A DNA stretch of 64,000 nt from NCBI GenBank assembly GCA_963752755.1, contig CAVVZJ010000001.1, positions 2,356,001 through 2,420,000 on the forward strand, in the 5' to 3' direction. Below are positions 10,776 to 19,383 of this stretch, piece after piece (position 1 is the first letter of the stretch; every line of letters starts with the position of its first letter). The stretch comes from CAVVZJ01 sp963752755 (GTDB lineage: Bacteria; Planctomycetota; Planctomycetia; Isosphaerales; Isosphaeraceae). The notes below the pieces were generated by a model that was not told the DNA's origin, searched no databases, and was given only the letters and a program-made list of their open reading frames with translations. Both the position numbers and the translations under genes were made by a program.

Positions 10776-11390
10776 ATGAGCGTTTCTCACCGCAAGTCCA
10801 GACGCGCAGCCCTTTCCCTGGAATCTCTGGACCGTCGGGATGTCCCGGCCATGATCGGGTTCGGCGGCTTCCCGAGCCTCGCCGCCTCTTCGTTCGCCCC
10901 GGCCGCCGCGTTCGGCGGGTTGGGCTCCCTGACCCCCGGCGTCGGTGGCTCGACCTTCGGCACCAACGCCACCCTCAATCTGGGCCTCTCGCCCTACGCC
11001 AACTCGATCTTCGGCGCCTCGACCGGCTACGGCCTTGGCTTCGGCGGGGTCGGGAGCGGGATGAACACGGCCACGGCGGGCTGGCCCTTCGGCAACACCA
11101 GCCTGGCCGCCACCACCGCGGTCCCGGGGGCCACTCTGGGCGTCTTGCCGTTCGCCTACGCGGCCATGCCCAACGCAGGTTTCGGCGCCACGCCGTTTGC
11201 CACCACGGGCTTCGGCGCCACGCCGTTTGGCACCGCGGGCTTCGGCGCCACGCCGTTCTCCGGCTTCGGCACCACGTCGTTTGCCACCGTGCCCTTCGGG
11301 AACATGTCGGGGACCTTCAGCACCAGCCTCGGACCGTACACCGACGGAGGCTTCGGCGCCGTGCCGACTCTCGGCGGCGTGATGTTCTGA
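10776..11390 (+). CDS. Low-complexity Gly/Phe/Thr-rich protein with LExLExR-like N-terminus
   Basis: 204 residues, no known catalytic domain. The N-terminus SRRAALSLESLDRRDVPA matches the short 'LExLExRxxP' motif that opens many planctomycete cell-surface or giant secreted proteins; the gene at 62768-63643 has a related start (SIDDLEARQVM). The rest is almost free of Lys, Glu and Asp and rich in Gly, Phe, Ala, Thr and Ser. An 11-residue motif GFGATPFATTG repeats imperfectly about four times between 11177 and 11290 (33-bp DNA period). GAGGTG precedes the ATG. An exported structural or surface role is inferred from composition and motif only. Confidence 0.6.
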   Translation: MSVSHRKSRRAALSLESLDRRDVPAMIGFGGFPSLAASSFAPAAAFGGLGSLTPGVGGSTFGTNATLNLGLSPYANSIFGASTGYGLGFGGVGSGMNTATAGWPFGNTSLAATTAVPGATLGVLPFAYAAMPNAGFGATPFATTGFGATPFGTAGFGATPFSGFGTTSFATVPFGNMSGTFSTSLGPYTDGGFGAVPTLGGVMF

Positions 11391-11427
11391 CACACCGCAG
11401 CGACCACCGGTCATTGATCCAACCGCG

Positions 11428-11466
11428 GGGTGGGGTGGGAACGCCAGGACGGTCCCCACCCCACCC
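11428..11466 (+). terminator. G/C-rich hairpin after the surface-type gene
   Basis: GGGTGGGGTGGG (11428-11439) pairs perfectly with CCCACCCCACCC (11455-11466) across a 15-base loop, 38 bases after the stop codon. There is no U-tract, so intrinsic termination is uncertain. The G-run strand could alternatively form a G-quadruplex. Confidence 0.5.
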
Positions 11467-11595
11467 GCCACATCCTGAACACCAGCACAGGCCCCGTCGG
11501 CCCGCTCGGCGGCCAGATCCCGAAATCATCCGGGAAAGCAGACTGTCGCAAGGCCACCCGCCTGTCTCTCCGATTGTCGCCGAGAATCGGCCCGG

Positions 11596-11661
11596 TTGTG
11601 GGACAGCCGCCCTCGGCTGTCCGGATCGGGAGGCCGACAGCCGAGGGCGGCTGTCCCACAA
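11596..11661. repeat. Perfect 26-bp inverted repeat (GTGGGACAGCC class)
   Basis: Arms 11596-11621 and 11636-11661 are exact reverse complements, TTGTGGGACAGCCGCCCTCG and on, separated by 14 bases. It resembles in design the GTGTGGGACCGCC palindrome at 58258-58320. It is intergenic with no associated transposase; a REP-like or MITE-like element is likely. Confidence 0.85.
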
Positions 11662-11845
11662 GGCAGAAAAGGCACGACCGAACCGCCTCAACCCGGGAAG
11701 CAGGCGACAGTCTCCGGAAAAGCGCGATAATCCCCGGCCGGTTTTTCGAAGATAGGAGATGAATCGGGCTCGCCGCCGTCCGCCGCGCCCGCATGCCCGA
11801 CAAACCGACGCCGATCGCCACCCCTTGACGCCGAGGGCCCCACCC

Positions 11846-13085
11846 ATGACGCCGACTCCCGACGACGCCGCGCCCCAGCCCATCGACCCGCTCGACCCCA
11901 AGGTCCTCGCCTCGCTCGGCCTGACCCCGCCCGGTCCCCGCGCCACCGGACCGAAGACCGTCGCCGGCAAGGCTCGCAGCCGGGTCAATGCCGTCAAGCA
12001 TGGTCTCCGTTGCCAGGTCGTCGAGCCGCCCGATCAGCGCCAGAAGATCGCCGAACGCGTCGCCGAATGGACCGACGCCATGAAACCCGCCGACGCCGTC
12101 CAGCGCTGGCTCGTCGCCCGCGCCGCCACCGCCTCCGTCCGGCTCGATCGCTGCGTCGAACGCGAGAACCTCGCCCTGGAGGAGAACACCGCTGCCGCCG
12201 AGCGGGCATTCTTCCGACGCCGCCGCGCCTGGGCCCGTCGGACCGGCCAGAAGCTCCAGGCCGACCCCCGCCGCGCCTACGCCCTGCTCACCTCCTCCGC
12301 CTTCGGTTGCGACTGGCTGATCGCCCGCTTCGACGACCTCGCCGCCGATCTGGAGATGCCCGGCGGCTACTGGTCCCGCGCCGAGTTCCTCCGCTGCCTG
12401 CTCCTGCTCGGCTTCGACTACGACCGCATTCCGCCCGGTCAACCCGTCGTCGCCCGGCTCTACCGCGACCACCTCGCCGCCGACCGCGCCCCCAACCCCG
12501 ACGAAGTCGAGGCGTTCCTGAACCTCGACACGAAGACCCTCGAACCGGCCGACCGCGCCGCCGCGCAGCGTCTGGCCCTCGGCGACCGCGAGTCGGCCCG
12601 CCGCCGCCTGCTCGCCTTCGTCCGGACCGAGCAGCAGCGTCTCCGCGACCTCCGCGCCGCCCTCTGGAACGAGCACGACGTCCCCGCCCTCGAAGCACGC
12701 CTGCCGCCTGGCCCGCACCTTCGACGCCAGCCCCGCGGCGTCCCTGGCCCGCCGCTACGAGTCGGCCAACGCCCTGGAGCTTCACCGCCACCTCGCCGAC
12801 TTCCACCGCTCCCGCCGCGCCACCGCCCCCCCCGCGCCCGACGCCCCCGCCGACGACGCCCCGGCGCCGAACGAACGTCAAGATGGGAAAGCCAGTTCTG
12901 TAATTTTTTGCCCTGAATCAATTTGCGACGGCGCCTCTTCCGAGCCCCCGGCGTCCCCCACCCCTCCCGGAGTCGCCCTGGAGGCGTCCCCGCATCGTCG
13001 CGAGGGCGTCGCGAACGCCGCGCAACCCGGTTCTCAACTCCCCGCCCGCCCTCAAGGCGAGGGGCCGACCTCGCGAAACCAATGA
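11846..13085 (+). CDS. Planctomycete-specific protein of the GPKT-GKARSRVNAVKHGL family (one frameshift)
   Basis: About 412 residues across two frames. ATG 11846 is preferred to ATG 11759 because GAGGG lies eight bases upstream and the earlier ATG sits directly on its purine tract. Residues about 37-60 carry the signature GPKTVAGKARSRVNAVKHGL found in many hypothetical proteins of planctomycetes and some acidobacteria. A helical, Arg/Ala-rich body follows. The family-like sequence moves to another frame at about 12707 (one extra C): after ALEARLP it continues LARTFDASPAASLARRYESA. The C-terminus is disordered and Pro/Ala-rich, ending at TGA 13083-13085. Bases around 12900 are unusually AT-rich inside the gene. 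Function unknown. Confidence 0.6.
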
Positions 13086-13487
13086 CCGCACCCTCGCCCC
13101 GAGAAGCACCGCCCGGAAAACGCCCGCTCCCCACGGCAGCCGGACCGCGCATCGACCGTGGGCACGTCCGATCCCCGACCCGCTTGACGTGGCCGCCGAC
13201 CCGAACCCCGGCCGGAAATGGTTTGACAGGCCCTGCGGGGACGTTACGATGAAAGAGTCAAGCCCGCCCCGCGTCGTCCCTGTCGAGACGCCTGGCCTCG
13301 GTCGGTGCCGAGCTGTCGGCCCTTCCGTCGAGGTTCCTCCCTCCCGTGCTCTGCCCGCCCGCTTCCGGCCATCTTCCGGATCGTCCCCGGACCGTGACCA
13401 CCTGGACCCCGCCCGTGGCCGACCGCCTCGCGTGTCAGGCGGATCGAGCGACGCGCGCGGAACCATCCCAACGGGGAGCGGAACCTC
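13086..13487 (+). other. Leader region of the tat-associated gene set
   Basis: About 400 bases with no gene. It holds one good sigma-70-like promoter match, 13223-13250, listed separately. The rest is featureless GC-rich sequence. Confidence 0.45.
13223..13250 (+). promoter_or_regulatory. Sigma-70-like promoter for the 13488 gene and tatA genes
   Basis: TTGACA (13223-13228), 16-base spacer, TACGAT (13245-13250). A perfect -35 is rare in this GC-rich DNA. It faces the membrane-protein gene at 13488, leaving a leader of about 230 bases. Assignment is by consensus only. Confidence 0.45.
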
Positions 13488-13859
13488 ATGGCCATGAGCC
13501 TGCCCTGGGCCTTCTTCGGACTCTTCGCCGGTCTCTGGAAATTGATCGTTGTGGCCGCGGCGGTCGCGATCTTCGTCTGGAAGAAAGGGCTCTGGCGACA
13601 CCCCTTGATCCGACTCCTGCGCCCCTGGGTCGATCATTCCCAACCTGCCCTGAGACCACGACCCGTCGCGCCGACCCCGGCGTCATCGTCCCCGGCAACC
13701 GCCGCCGCGACCTCCGAGCGGCCTGCCCGACGCGGCTTCTGGGGACGCGTCTTCGGCGATCGCTGGTATTTCCTGCTCTTCGTCACGATGGTCGTCTGCC
13801 TCTTGGTCTGGGTCCTGGCCCGCATGACGATCCAGGATTCCATTCACTCGACCCCCTGA
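13488..13859 (+). CDS. Small membrane protein with two TM helices upstream of tatA
   Basis: 123 residues. Start ATG 13488 follows GGGGAG. One hydrophobic helix lies at about 10-30 (FFGLFAGLWKLIVVAAAVAI) and another near the C-terminus (YFLLFVTMVVCLLVWVLA), joined by a Pro/Ala/Ser-rich linker with an Arg-rich patch. No known domain. It ends 53 bp before the first tatA gene and is likely co-transcribed with it, so a role linked to membrane transport is conceivable but unproven. Confidence 0.65.
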   Translation: MAMSLPWAFFGLFAGLWKLIVVAAAVAIFVWKKGLWRHPLIRLLRPWVDHSQPALRPRPVAPTPASSSPATAAATSERPARRGFWGRVFGDRWYFLLFVTMVVCLLVWVLARMTIQDSIHSTP

Positions 13860-13912
13860 ACCCGAACTGACCGCGTTGACCCCGAACCGACCCGAAGCGA
13901 AGGAGACCGCCG

Positions 13913-14167
13913 ATGCTTCCGCTCGCCTTCTTCCCCAGCCTCCACGGCCCCGAGTTGCTGATCGTCGGCTTTGTGGCCCTCTTGATCTTCGGCAACCGTC
14001 TGCCGGGCGTCATGCGCTCGCTCGGCCGCAGCGTCACCGAGTTCAAGAAGGGCGTCTCCGGGATCGAGGAGGAGATCGAGCAGGCGTCCAACGCCCCCAC
14101 CCCCGCCCCCCGGCCCGAGCCAGCCGCCACCGAGTCGAAGCCAACCACCACGGCCACCGGCCAGTGA
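13913..14167 (+). CDS. tatA: Twin-arginine translocase subunit TatA/TatE-like, copy 1
   Basis: 84 residues. TatA oligomers form the pore-like part of the Tat pathway that exports folded proteins with RR signal peptides. The family plan is visible: a short N-terminal TM helix (LLIVGFVALLIF), the hinge FGNRLP, then an amphipathic helix VMRSLGRSVTEFKKG and an acidic, Pro-rich tail. Start ATG 13913 follows AAGGAGA. Copy 2 follows 81 bp later. tatC is not in this window. Several Tat-type signal peptides are encoded nearby, including the DUF362 protein at 14702-15750. Confidence 0.9.
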   Translation: MLPLAFFPSLHGPELLIVGFVALLIFGNRLPGVMRSLGRSVTEFKKGVSGIEEEIEQASNAPTPAPRPEPAATESKPTTTATGQ

Positions 14168-14248
14168 GTCGCCTGGACCGTTTCCCACGAACCCTGTTTC
14201 GCTCCTTGACCGAACTGAACAACCCACCGAGATGAGAGGAGTGGCGAG

Positions 14249-14542
14249 ATGTTTCCCAGCCTTGGACCTGGGGAGATGCTCGTCGTGATGCTGGTGGCGG
14301 TCCTTCTCTTCGGCAAGCGCTTGCCGGAGGTCGGCCGCTCGCTGGGCAAGGGCATCGTCGAGTTCAAGAAGGGCCTGCGCGGCATCGAAGACGACTTCGA
14401 TGCCCCCGCCTCCACCAACCTGCCCGCCCACCGCCCCACCGCCACGACGGCCAGCACCGAGCCGACCGTTCCCAAGTTCGAACCCCCCTCCGGCGCCCCG
14501 ACCATCGAGGCCGCCGCCGCCGCCGAGCCGTACAGCGACTGA
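14249..14542 (+). CDS. tatA: Twin-arginine translocase subunit TatA/TatB-like, copy 2
   Basis: 97 residues with the same plan as the upstream copy: TM helix MLVVMLVAVLLF, hinge FGKRLPEVGRSLGKG, amphipathic helix containing EFKKGLRGIEDDF, and a Pro/Thr/Ala-rich tail. It begins MFPSLGPGEM, with the Glu next to the membrane seen in TatB-like proteins, so it might fill the TatB role, though length and sequence favour TatA. GAGAGGAG precedes the ATG. The two copies differ clearly in sequence, so the duplication is not recent. Confidence 0.9.
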   Translation: MFPSLGPGEMLVVMLVAVLLFGKRLPEVGRSLGKGIVEFKKGLRGIEDDFDAPASTNLPAHRPTATTASTEPTVPKFEPPSGAPTIEAAAAAEPYSD

Positions 14543-14701
14543 CCCTCTGGGGTGCCCCGGCCGCACCCCCCAGGAAAGCCACTCCCGAAGGGCACGAAGT
14601 CCGCACAAGGAAATTCGAACGTCTTTCTTCCTTCGTGCAATCTTCGTGCCCTGATCGTGAACATATCCTCCCGCATCCCGGCCAGCCGCGAGCCCGCCCC
14701 C

Positions 14702-15750
14702 TCACGCCCCGCCCAGGGACGCGAGGGTCGGGTTGGGCGGCAGCGCGAACGCCCGGCTCGCAGCCTGGAGCGGCTCGCCCCGCTGCTGGATGTGTCGCTC
14801 GGCGATCGGCCCGAGGCGGCCGGAAGCCGCCTTCAGGTAGCCCATCCGCTCGGGGACCAGGCCCATCAACCGCGCGGCCGTCGCATCCACGGCCGGCAGG
14901 TTCGTCCCCACCACGACGACCCCCGAGGCGACCGGCGTGCCCAGGATCGGGCCGTCGCCCTCCATGCCGACGATCCCATCGACGATCGCCAGGTCCGGCC
15001 TCACGGTCGCCGCGATGTCGAGGATCGAGGGCGCGATCCCCTGGATGTGCAACACGTTCTTGGGCCAGCCATACACCGCGCCCGGCATCAACCCGAAGAG
15101 GTTCTTCAGGGCCAGCGTCGCCCCGACCCAGTGGTGCGTCTTCAGCTTCGGAAGCGAGACCACCCGATCGACCCGTTTCAACAGCCCCGGCAAGGTCAAC
15201 CTTCGCCAGCGAGCCAGGCCAAGCCGGTTCGGCACGTCGAACAGGTCGTCCTCGTTCAGATCGAAGAACGGCAGGTCATCGTCGTCGAGGATCGGCCCGA
15301 GGCCCGACTGTTCGAGCACGTAGTCGCTATCTCTCAGGTGCCCCGGCCCCTCGGCCACCAGCACCTCCCGCGCCTCCCAGCGCCGGAAGACCTCGGCCAC
15401 GGCCCGCACCAGAGCCGGGTGCGTGTTGACGTGCGGCCGTCGCGGGTCGGGCTCGACCAGGTTCGGCTTGAGCAGGATCGACTGCCCCCGCGCCCACGAT
15501 CGTCCGACACCGACCGCCTCCAGCCCGCGACGCAACGCGTCGATCAGACCCGCGATCGGCTCATACGCCGCGACGCGACCGACGAAGACCTCGGCCCGCT
15601 GGCCGTTCTCGTCGCCCATCGCCATCCAGCCGCCCCGGCCAGGCCCGCCGCCACTCCCCCCGCGCCTGCCAGGGCCAGGAAGCGTCGGCGATCGAGCCGG
15701 CTTGGTTCGGACGGATCGGCGAGATCGGCGGTGCGTTTGCGACGGTTCAT
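14702..15750 (-). CDS. Tat-exported DUF362 domain protein (one frameshift)
   Basis: About 349 residues. The N-terminus has a twin-arginine signal, LDRRRFLALAGAGGVAAGL. The DUF362 domain follows in another frame: VGRVAAYEPI, LKPNLVEPDPRRPHVNTHP, VVSLPKLKTH and the C-terminal DGIVGMEGDGPILGTP. The shift is at about 15625, where one missing G in CTGGA would restore AAGMAMGDENGQ. DUF362 proteins often come with Fe-S domains, absent here; their function is poorly known. The gene follows, by 30 bp, the toroid-type gene at 15781-16770 on the same strand, so the pair is probably an operon. It converges on the tatA genes. Confidence 0.8.
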
Positions 15751-15780
15751 CGAAAGCCTCAGCGAGCGAGAATTCCCGAG

Positions 15781-16770
15781 TTACGTTCCTCGCGACCGCC
15801 CTGGATCTTCGAGCCCGATCCAGCCGAGCGAACGGTCGCCCTGGGCCAGCAGGAGCAAGGCGAGCCGGCGAGCCGGCGCGGGGTGCCGGCGGGCGGCCTC
15901 GAAGGACGCCACGAGCCACGATGCGGACCCGGCGGGCCGCCGTCCCCAGGCCCGCAGAGCCAGCAGGCCCCAGCCGAGGGAGAGGGGGGCACGCGTCGCG
16001 GCCACAGCCCTGTCGAGGTAGGCGAGCGACCGGCAGACGAGTGGCTCGGCCTCGCCGGCCTCGCCGCGCAGGGCCAGCAAGGCCAGCGCGGTCGGCTGGG
16101 GGTGGGGGACGAGGTCGTGGCCGAAGACGGTGGTGTTGCCGTAGTTCCAGCCGCCCGCGGCCAGGACCCGATCCCGGATCAAGCGCTGGCCGTCGCGGAC
16201 CCGGCCCCCGTCGCCGAGTCCCAGGCCACGCAAGGCGAGCACGGCCATCGCCGTCGGCTCGACCCACGCCGACGTGCCCGCGACCCAGGGCCAGCCCGGA
16301 ATCGTCGGGTCGTGACCGATCGCCGCCCGCTCATCCGGCGGGAGCTTCAGAGCCAGCCCGCGACGCCGCAAAAGCCAGTCGGTCGCCCGCCCGCAAGGCC
16401 CCGGATGCGTCCCCAGCGCGGTCCAGAGCCAGACGGCCAACGGCGTGACCCAGCCCGGCCCGTCCGACTCCGGGCTATCGGCCAGGGAACCCTCGGGATG
16501 CTGGACCGCGGCCAGCCAGTCCGCGGCGCGATGGGCCGCGTCGTCGGCGTCGGACTCCGCCGACCGATTGCCTCCGGCCATCAGCGCCAGGGCCGCGAGC
16601 GCGGTCGCCTCGACCCGCGGCCGACCGCCCGGTCGCTCGCTCCAGGAACCGGGGCGGACCTCCAGTCCGAGCAGCCGCGAACGCGCCTCATCGTGCCAGG
16701 TCGGATTCGTGACCACGTCTAGCAACGCCCCGCGCCGACACCGGATGAACGACTCCTCCGGGCTTTCCAC
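15781..16770 (-). CDS. Prenyltransferase/squalene-oxidase repeat (alpha-toroid) protein
   Basis: 329 residues from GTG 16770; no strong ribosome site is visible, so the start is tentative. The protein is built of repeated helical pairs of the terpene-cyclase/prenyltransferase type. Signature pieces are EATALAALAL, WLAAVQHPEGSL, EPTAMAVLALRGLGL, GGWNYGNTT and QPTALALLAL. The catalytic DXDD motif of squalene-hopene cyclases is not evident, so a cyclase activity should not be assumed. Pairing with a DUF362 gene, as here, points to a joint but undefined role. Confidence 0.75.
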   Translation of the reverse strand: MESPEESFIRCRRGALLDVVTNPTWHDEARSRLLGLEVRPGSWSERPGGRPRVEATALAALALMAGGNRSAESDADDAAHRAADWLAAVQHPEGSLADSPESDGPGWVTPLAVWLWTALGTHPGPCGRATDWLLRRRGLALKLPPDERAAIGHDPTIPGWPWVAGTSAWVEPTAMAVLALRGLGLGDGGRVRDGQRLIRDRVLAAGGWNYGNTTVFGHDLVPHPQPTALALLALRGEAGEAEPLVCRSLAYLDRAVAATRAPLSLGWGLLALRAWGRRPAGSASWLVASFEAARRHPAPARRLALLLLAQGDRSLGWIGLEDPGRSRGT

Positions 16771-17086
16771 CTGCGATCAGAGGGCCGGCGGTTTCCCCTC
16801 GATCCGGTCGAAGACCCACGATCAGAACCTAGCTTGGAGTTCAAATCGCCGCAAATGGACATCCGACCCCAGGAAATTTGACGTCCATCGCATTCGTAGC
16901 CTACGGTTCCATTGTCCGCGATCGTGGACCCGACCGGCCGGGAATGGAGGGATTTCCCGACGCGGTGGGTCCTGCGGCGATCTCGTGGTTTCGGGCAAGG
17001 TTGGTTTCCGGGTTCCTCGGCCCACCTCAACGCCAACGGCTTGCAACGCCGCACGGGGCGGGCCTACCGAGGGGAGGAGTGTTCCC
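16771..17086 (+). other. Leader of the Tad pilus operon
   Basis: 316 bases without a gene, bounded by the divergent toroid gene and flp copy 1. It contains a possible promoter at 16878-16907 and the strong Shine-Dalgarno GGGGAGGAG at about 17070-17079. Confidence 0.5.
16878..16907 (+). promoter_or_regulatory. Possible promoter of the flp/Tad operon
   Basis: TTGACG (16878-16883), 18-base spacer, TACGGT (16902-16907), on the strand of the pilin genes and about 180 bases before flp. It lies in the less GC-rich part of the spacer. Weak -10. Confidence 0.3.
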
Positions 17087-17278
17087 ATGAAGAAGCTCAT
17101 GAATCGCGTCCACCAGTTCCTGACCAGTGAAGACGGCCCGACGGCCGTCGAGTACGCGGTGATGCTGGCCCTGATCATCGTCGCCTGCATCACGATCGTC
17201 ACCTCGCTGGGCAAGAGCGTCAGCTCGACGTTCAGCACCGTCAACAGCTCCATGAGCGGCACCGCCAGCGGTAGCTGA
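17087..17278 (+). CDS. flp: Flp family type IVb pilin, copy 1
   Basis: 63 residues, the structural subunit of Tad pili. The prepilin cleavage region SEDG|PTAVEYAVM fits the Flp consensus G/xxxxEY, with the hydrophobic helix AVMLALIIVACITIVTSLG behind it and a Ser/Thr-rich tail. GGGGAGGAG precedes the ATG. Prepilin peptidase CpaA, encoded downstream, should cleave it. A second copy 133 bp later is nearly identical. Confidence 0.95.
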   Translation: MKKLMNRVHQFLTSEDGPTAVEYAVMLALIIVACITIVTSLGKSVSSTFSTVNSSMSGTASGS

Positions 17279-17411
17279 GCCAGGCTCGCAGATCGGCGGG
17301 CGGGCTTGACGTCTTGACGTCGGGCCTCGCCCGCGCCGAACAGGAAAACCCCGACTCGTCTGTCGGGCAACTCGCCCACTGCCAAGTTCGAGACGTAGAG
17401 GAGGTCGGAAG

Positions 17412-17600
17412 ATGTCCGCATTCCTGAACCGAGTCCACCAGTTCCTGACCAGTGAAGACGGCCCGACGGCCGTCGAGTACGCGGTGATGCTGGCCCTGAT
17501 CATCGTCGCCTGCATCACGATCGTCACCTCGCTGGGCTCGAGCGTCAGCTCGACGTTCAGCACCGTCAACAGCTCCATGAGCGGCACCAGCGGCAGTTGA
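17412..17600 (+). CDS. flp: Flp family type IVb pilin, copy 2
   Basis: 62 residues. It differs from copy 1 only at the first residues (MSAFLNRVHQ instead of MKKLMNRVHQ), at Ser for Lys after TSLG, and by a shorter tail. DNA identity is essentially complete over about 130 bases from the GTCCACCAG codons onward, so the duplication is recent or kept uniform by gene conversion. GAGGAGG precedes the ATG. The intact second copy allows high pilin dosage or mixed filaments. Confidence 0.95.
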   Translation: MSAFLNRVHQFLTSEDGPTAVEYAVMLALIIVACITIVTSLGSSVSSTFSTVNSSMSGTSGS

Positions 17601-17670
17601 GCCGGACGCGGTCGTGGGTGTCCTGACGCGAGTCGAGCTTTGAGAGGAGTCAGGCCCGACCGGGTCGGTG

Positions 17671-17693
17671 AACGGACCGCGCAGCGGTCCGTT
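17671..17693 (+). terminator. Hairpin between flp2 and cpaA, possible attenuator
   Basis: Perfect 10-bp stem AACGGACCGC (17671-17680) / GCGGTCCGTT (17684-17693) with a 3-base loop and no U-tract. Placed right after the pilin genes and 70 bases before cpaA, it could stabilise the pilin mRNA 3' end or partly stop transcription, giving more pilin than machinery. Confidence 0.5.
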
Positions 17694-17762
17694 CGCATGC
17701 GCGGCGTGGCGTGAGATCGGTCGAGTCGTTCACGGAAAACTCCAGTGCGGGAGAGCGAAGCA

Positions 17763-18313
17763 ATGACATGGAACCCACCGGAAGCGGGGATCCTCTGGAT
17801 GGTCTGCGCCGTGCTGATCGCCGCAGCGGCGATCGACGGCTGGAAGCTCAAGGTGCCGAACTGGCTGACGTTCCCGTTCGCCCTGATGGGCCTGGCCTTT
17901 GCCCTGGTGCCGGGGGGCGTCACGCCTCTGGAGTCGCTGTCGGGCCTGGCCCTGGGCCTGGTCTTGCTCTGCCGCTCTACGCGATCGGCGGCATGGGCGC
18001 CGGGGACGTGAAGCTGCTGGCGGGGGTTGGTGCGTGGGTCGGACCGTCCCTGACGCTCGGGGCGTTCATCGCCACGGCCCTGGCTGGGGGCGCCATCGCG
18101 CTGGCGATGATGCTGGCCTCGGGCCAGTTCTTCCGCCACTGGGTGATGATGCAGGAGCTGGGCCGCGAGATCCTCGAAGTCCGCGATCCGGTCCGGCTCT
18201 CCGAGGCGGCCACCGCCCGCAAGTCGACGATGCGCCTCTTGCCCTACGGCATCCCGATCGCCGTCGGCTCGATCGCCTACTTCACCTGGGCCGGCCTGCT
18301 GTTCCATCTTTGA
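17763..18313 (+). CDS. cpaA: Prepilin peptidase CpaA/TadV (one frameshift)
   Basis: About 183 residues over two frames. This membrane aspartyl protease (family A24) processes Flp prepilins. Both catalytic aspartates are seen: AAAIDGWKLKVPNW and the GD of GGMGAGDVKLL. The small size, without the N-terminal methylase domain, is normal for TadV. The shift lies at about 17968-17971; one missing C (CTCTGCCG for CTCCTGCCG) restores VLLLPLYAIGG. ATG 17763 follows GGGAGAG. It has several TM helices and belongs to the Tad operon between flp and cpaB. Confidence 0.85.
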
Positions 18314-18423
18314 TACGGAGGTCGCCCGAGCAATCGCCTTGACGCGCCCCACGACAAGCAAGCGTCGCACGACCGGCGTGGACGAGACACCAAGACCGGG
18401 TCGAACCCGGAGAGGCAAGGCCA

Positions 18424-19341
18424 ATGAACGGGAAGACGGGCATGACCCTGATACTGGCGATCCTCAGCGGCCTGGGTGCGATGTACGGCGCCCAGAAGCT
18501 GATCGCCAAGCGCGACACGCCTCCTGAATTGAGGGATGTCGTGGTGGCCTCGCGCGAGCTGAAAGTCGAGGAGGTCCTCAAGGAGGACATGCTGAAAGTC
18601 GTGAAGATGAAAAAGGATCAGGTGCCCGCGAACGCCTACACCGCGCCGACCGAGGTCGCCGGCCGCTGGGTCCAGATCAAGATGCTGGAGGGGGAGGCGG
18701 TCGTCGAGCCGAAGCTGGCGCCCAAGGACCTGCCGCCGGGCCTCATCGGCCGCATCCCGCCGGGGATGCGGGCTTTGGCGATCGAGGTCAACGAGCAGTC
18801 GGGCGTCTCCGGGTTCATCCTACCCGACCACCGCGTCGACGTGATCCAGGCCCGGACCGACGGTCCGCGACGGCCCGACGAGCAGGGCGCTGAGACGATC
18901 CTCCAGAACGTCCAGGTGCTGGCCGCCGGCCAGGTCACCAGCCGGCCCGAGGACAAGTCGATCCAGGTGCGGACGGTGACCCTGGCGGTGACGCCCGAGC
19001 AGGTCGAGAACCTGGTGGCCGCGCGTTCGCGTGGGCCGCTCTCGCTCTCGCTCCGCTCGATCAACGACACCACGGTCGTCGAGCGGAAGAAGCCCGAGGT
19101 GATCGAGGAGCCGAAGCCGGAGCCGCCGCCGGTCGTGGTCGAGGCCAAACCCGAGCCGGAGCCGGAGCCCGAGCCCGAGCCGCTTCCTCTGCTGCCCCCG
19201 CCGCCCCGGCCCAGGTACACGCTGATCTACCGTGGATTCGCCCCGCCAGAGCGAGTCCGCCGAATCTCAGAACCCGCTTTCGGCGAGGTGGACGCGGTGG
19301 CTGGCCTCGGCTTGCCCCGGCCCCTCGAGTCGGCAGAGTAA
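18424..19341 (+). CDS. cpaB: Flp pilus assembly protein CpaB/RcpC
   Basis: 305 residues. One N-terminal TM helix (MTLILAILSGLGAMYG) is followed by an SAF domain (VVVASRELKVEEVLKEDML) and the RcpC/CpaB core MRALAIEVNEQSGVSGFILP with DHRVDVI. CpaB is a periplasmic component thought to work with the secretin CpaC. The C-terminus carries an unusual Pro/Glu-rich stretch (EEPKPEPPP, then PEPEPEPEPEP, then LLPPPPRP), likely an extended spacer. GGAGAGG precedes the ATG. No cpaC follows, although it normally would. Confidence 0.9.
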   Translation: MNGKTGMTLILAILSGLGAMYGAQKLIAKRDTPPELRDVVVASRELKVEEVLKEDMLKVVKMKKDQVPANAYTAPTEVAGRWVQIKMLEGEAVVEPKLAPKDLPPGLIGRIPPGMRALAIEVNEQSGVSGFILPDHRVDVIQARTDGPRRPDEQGAETILQNVQVLAAGQVTSRPEDKSIQVRTVTLAVTPEQVENLVAARSRGPLSLSLRSINDTTVVERKKPEVIEEPKPEPPPVVVEAKPEPEPEPEPEPLPLLPPPPRPRYTLIYRGFAPPERVRRISEPAFGEVDAVAGLGLPRPLESAE

Positions 19342-19383
19342 GCACATCGTGGGGTTAGGCTCCTTGGGATGGGGTGTCGATCC

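Larger units (their letters stand above)
11391..11845. other. Intergenic region containing two palindromes
   Basis: No gene is supported here. The region holds a G-rich hairpin (11428-11466) and a long palindrome (11596-11661), described separately, before the GKARSRVNAVKHG-type gene begins at 11846. Confidence 0.5.
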
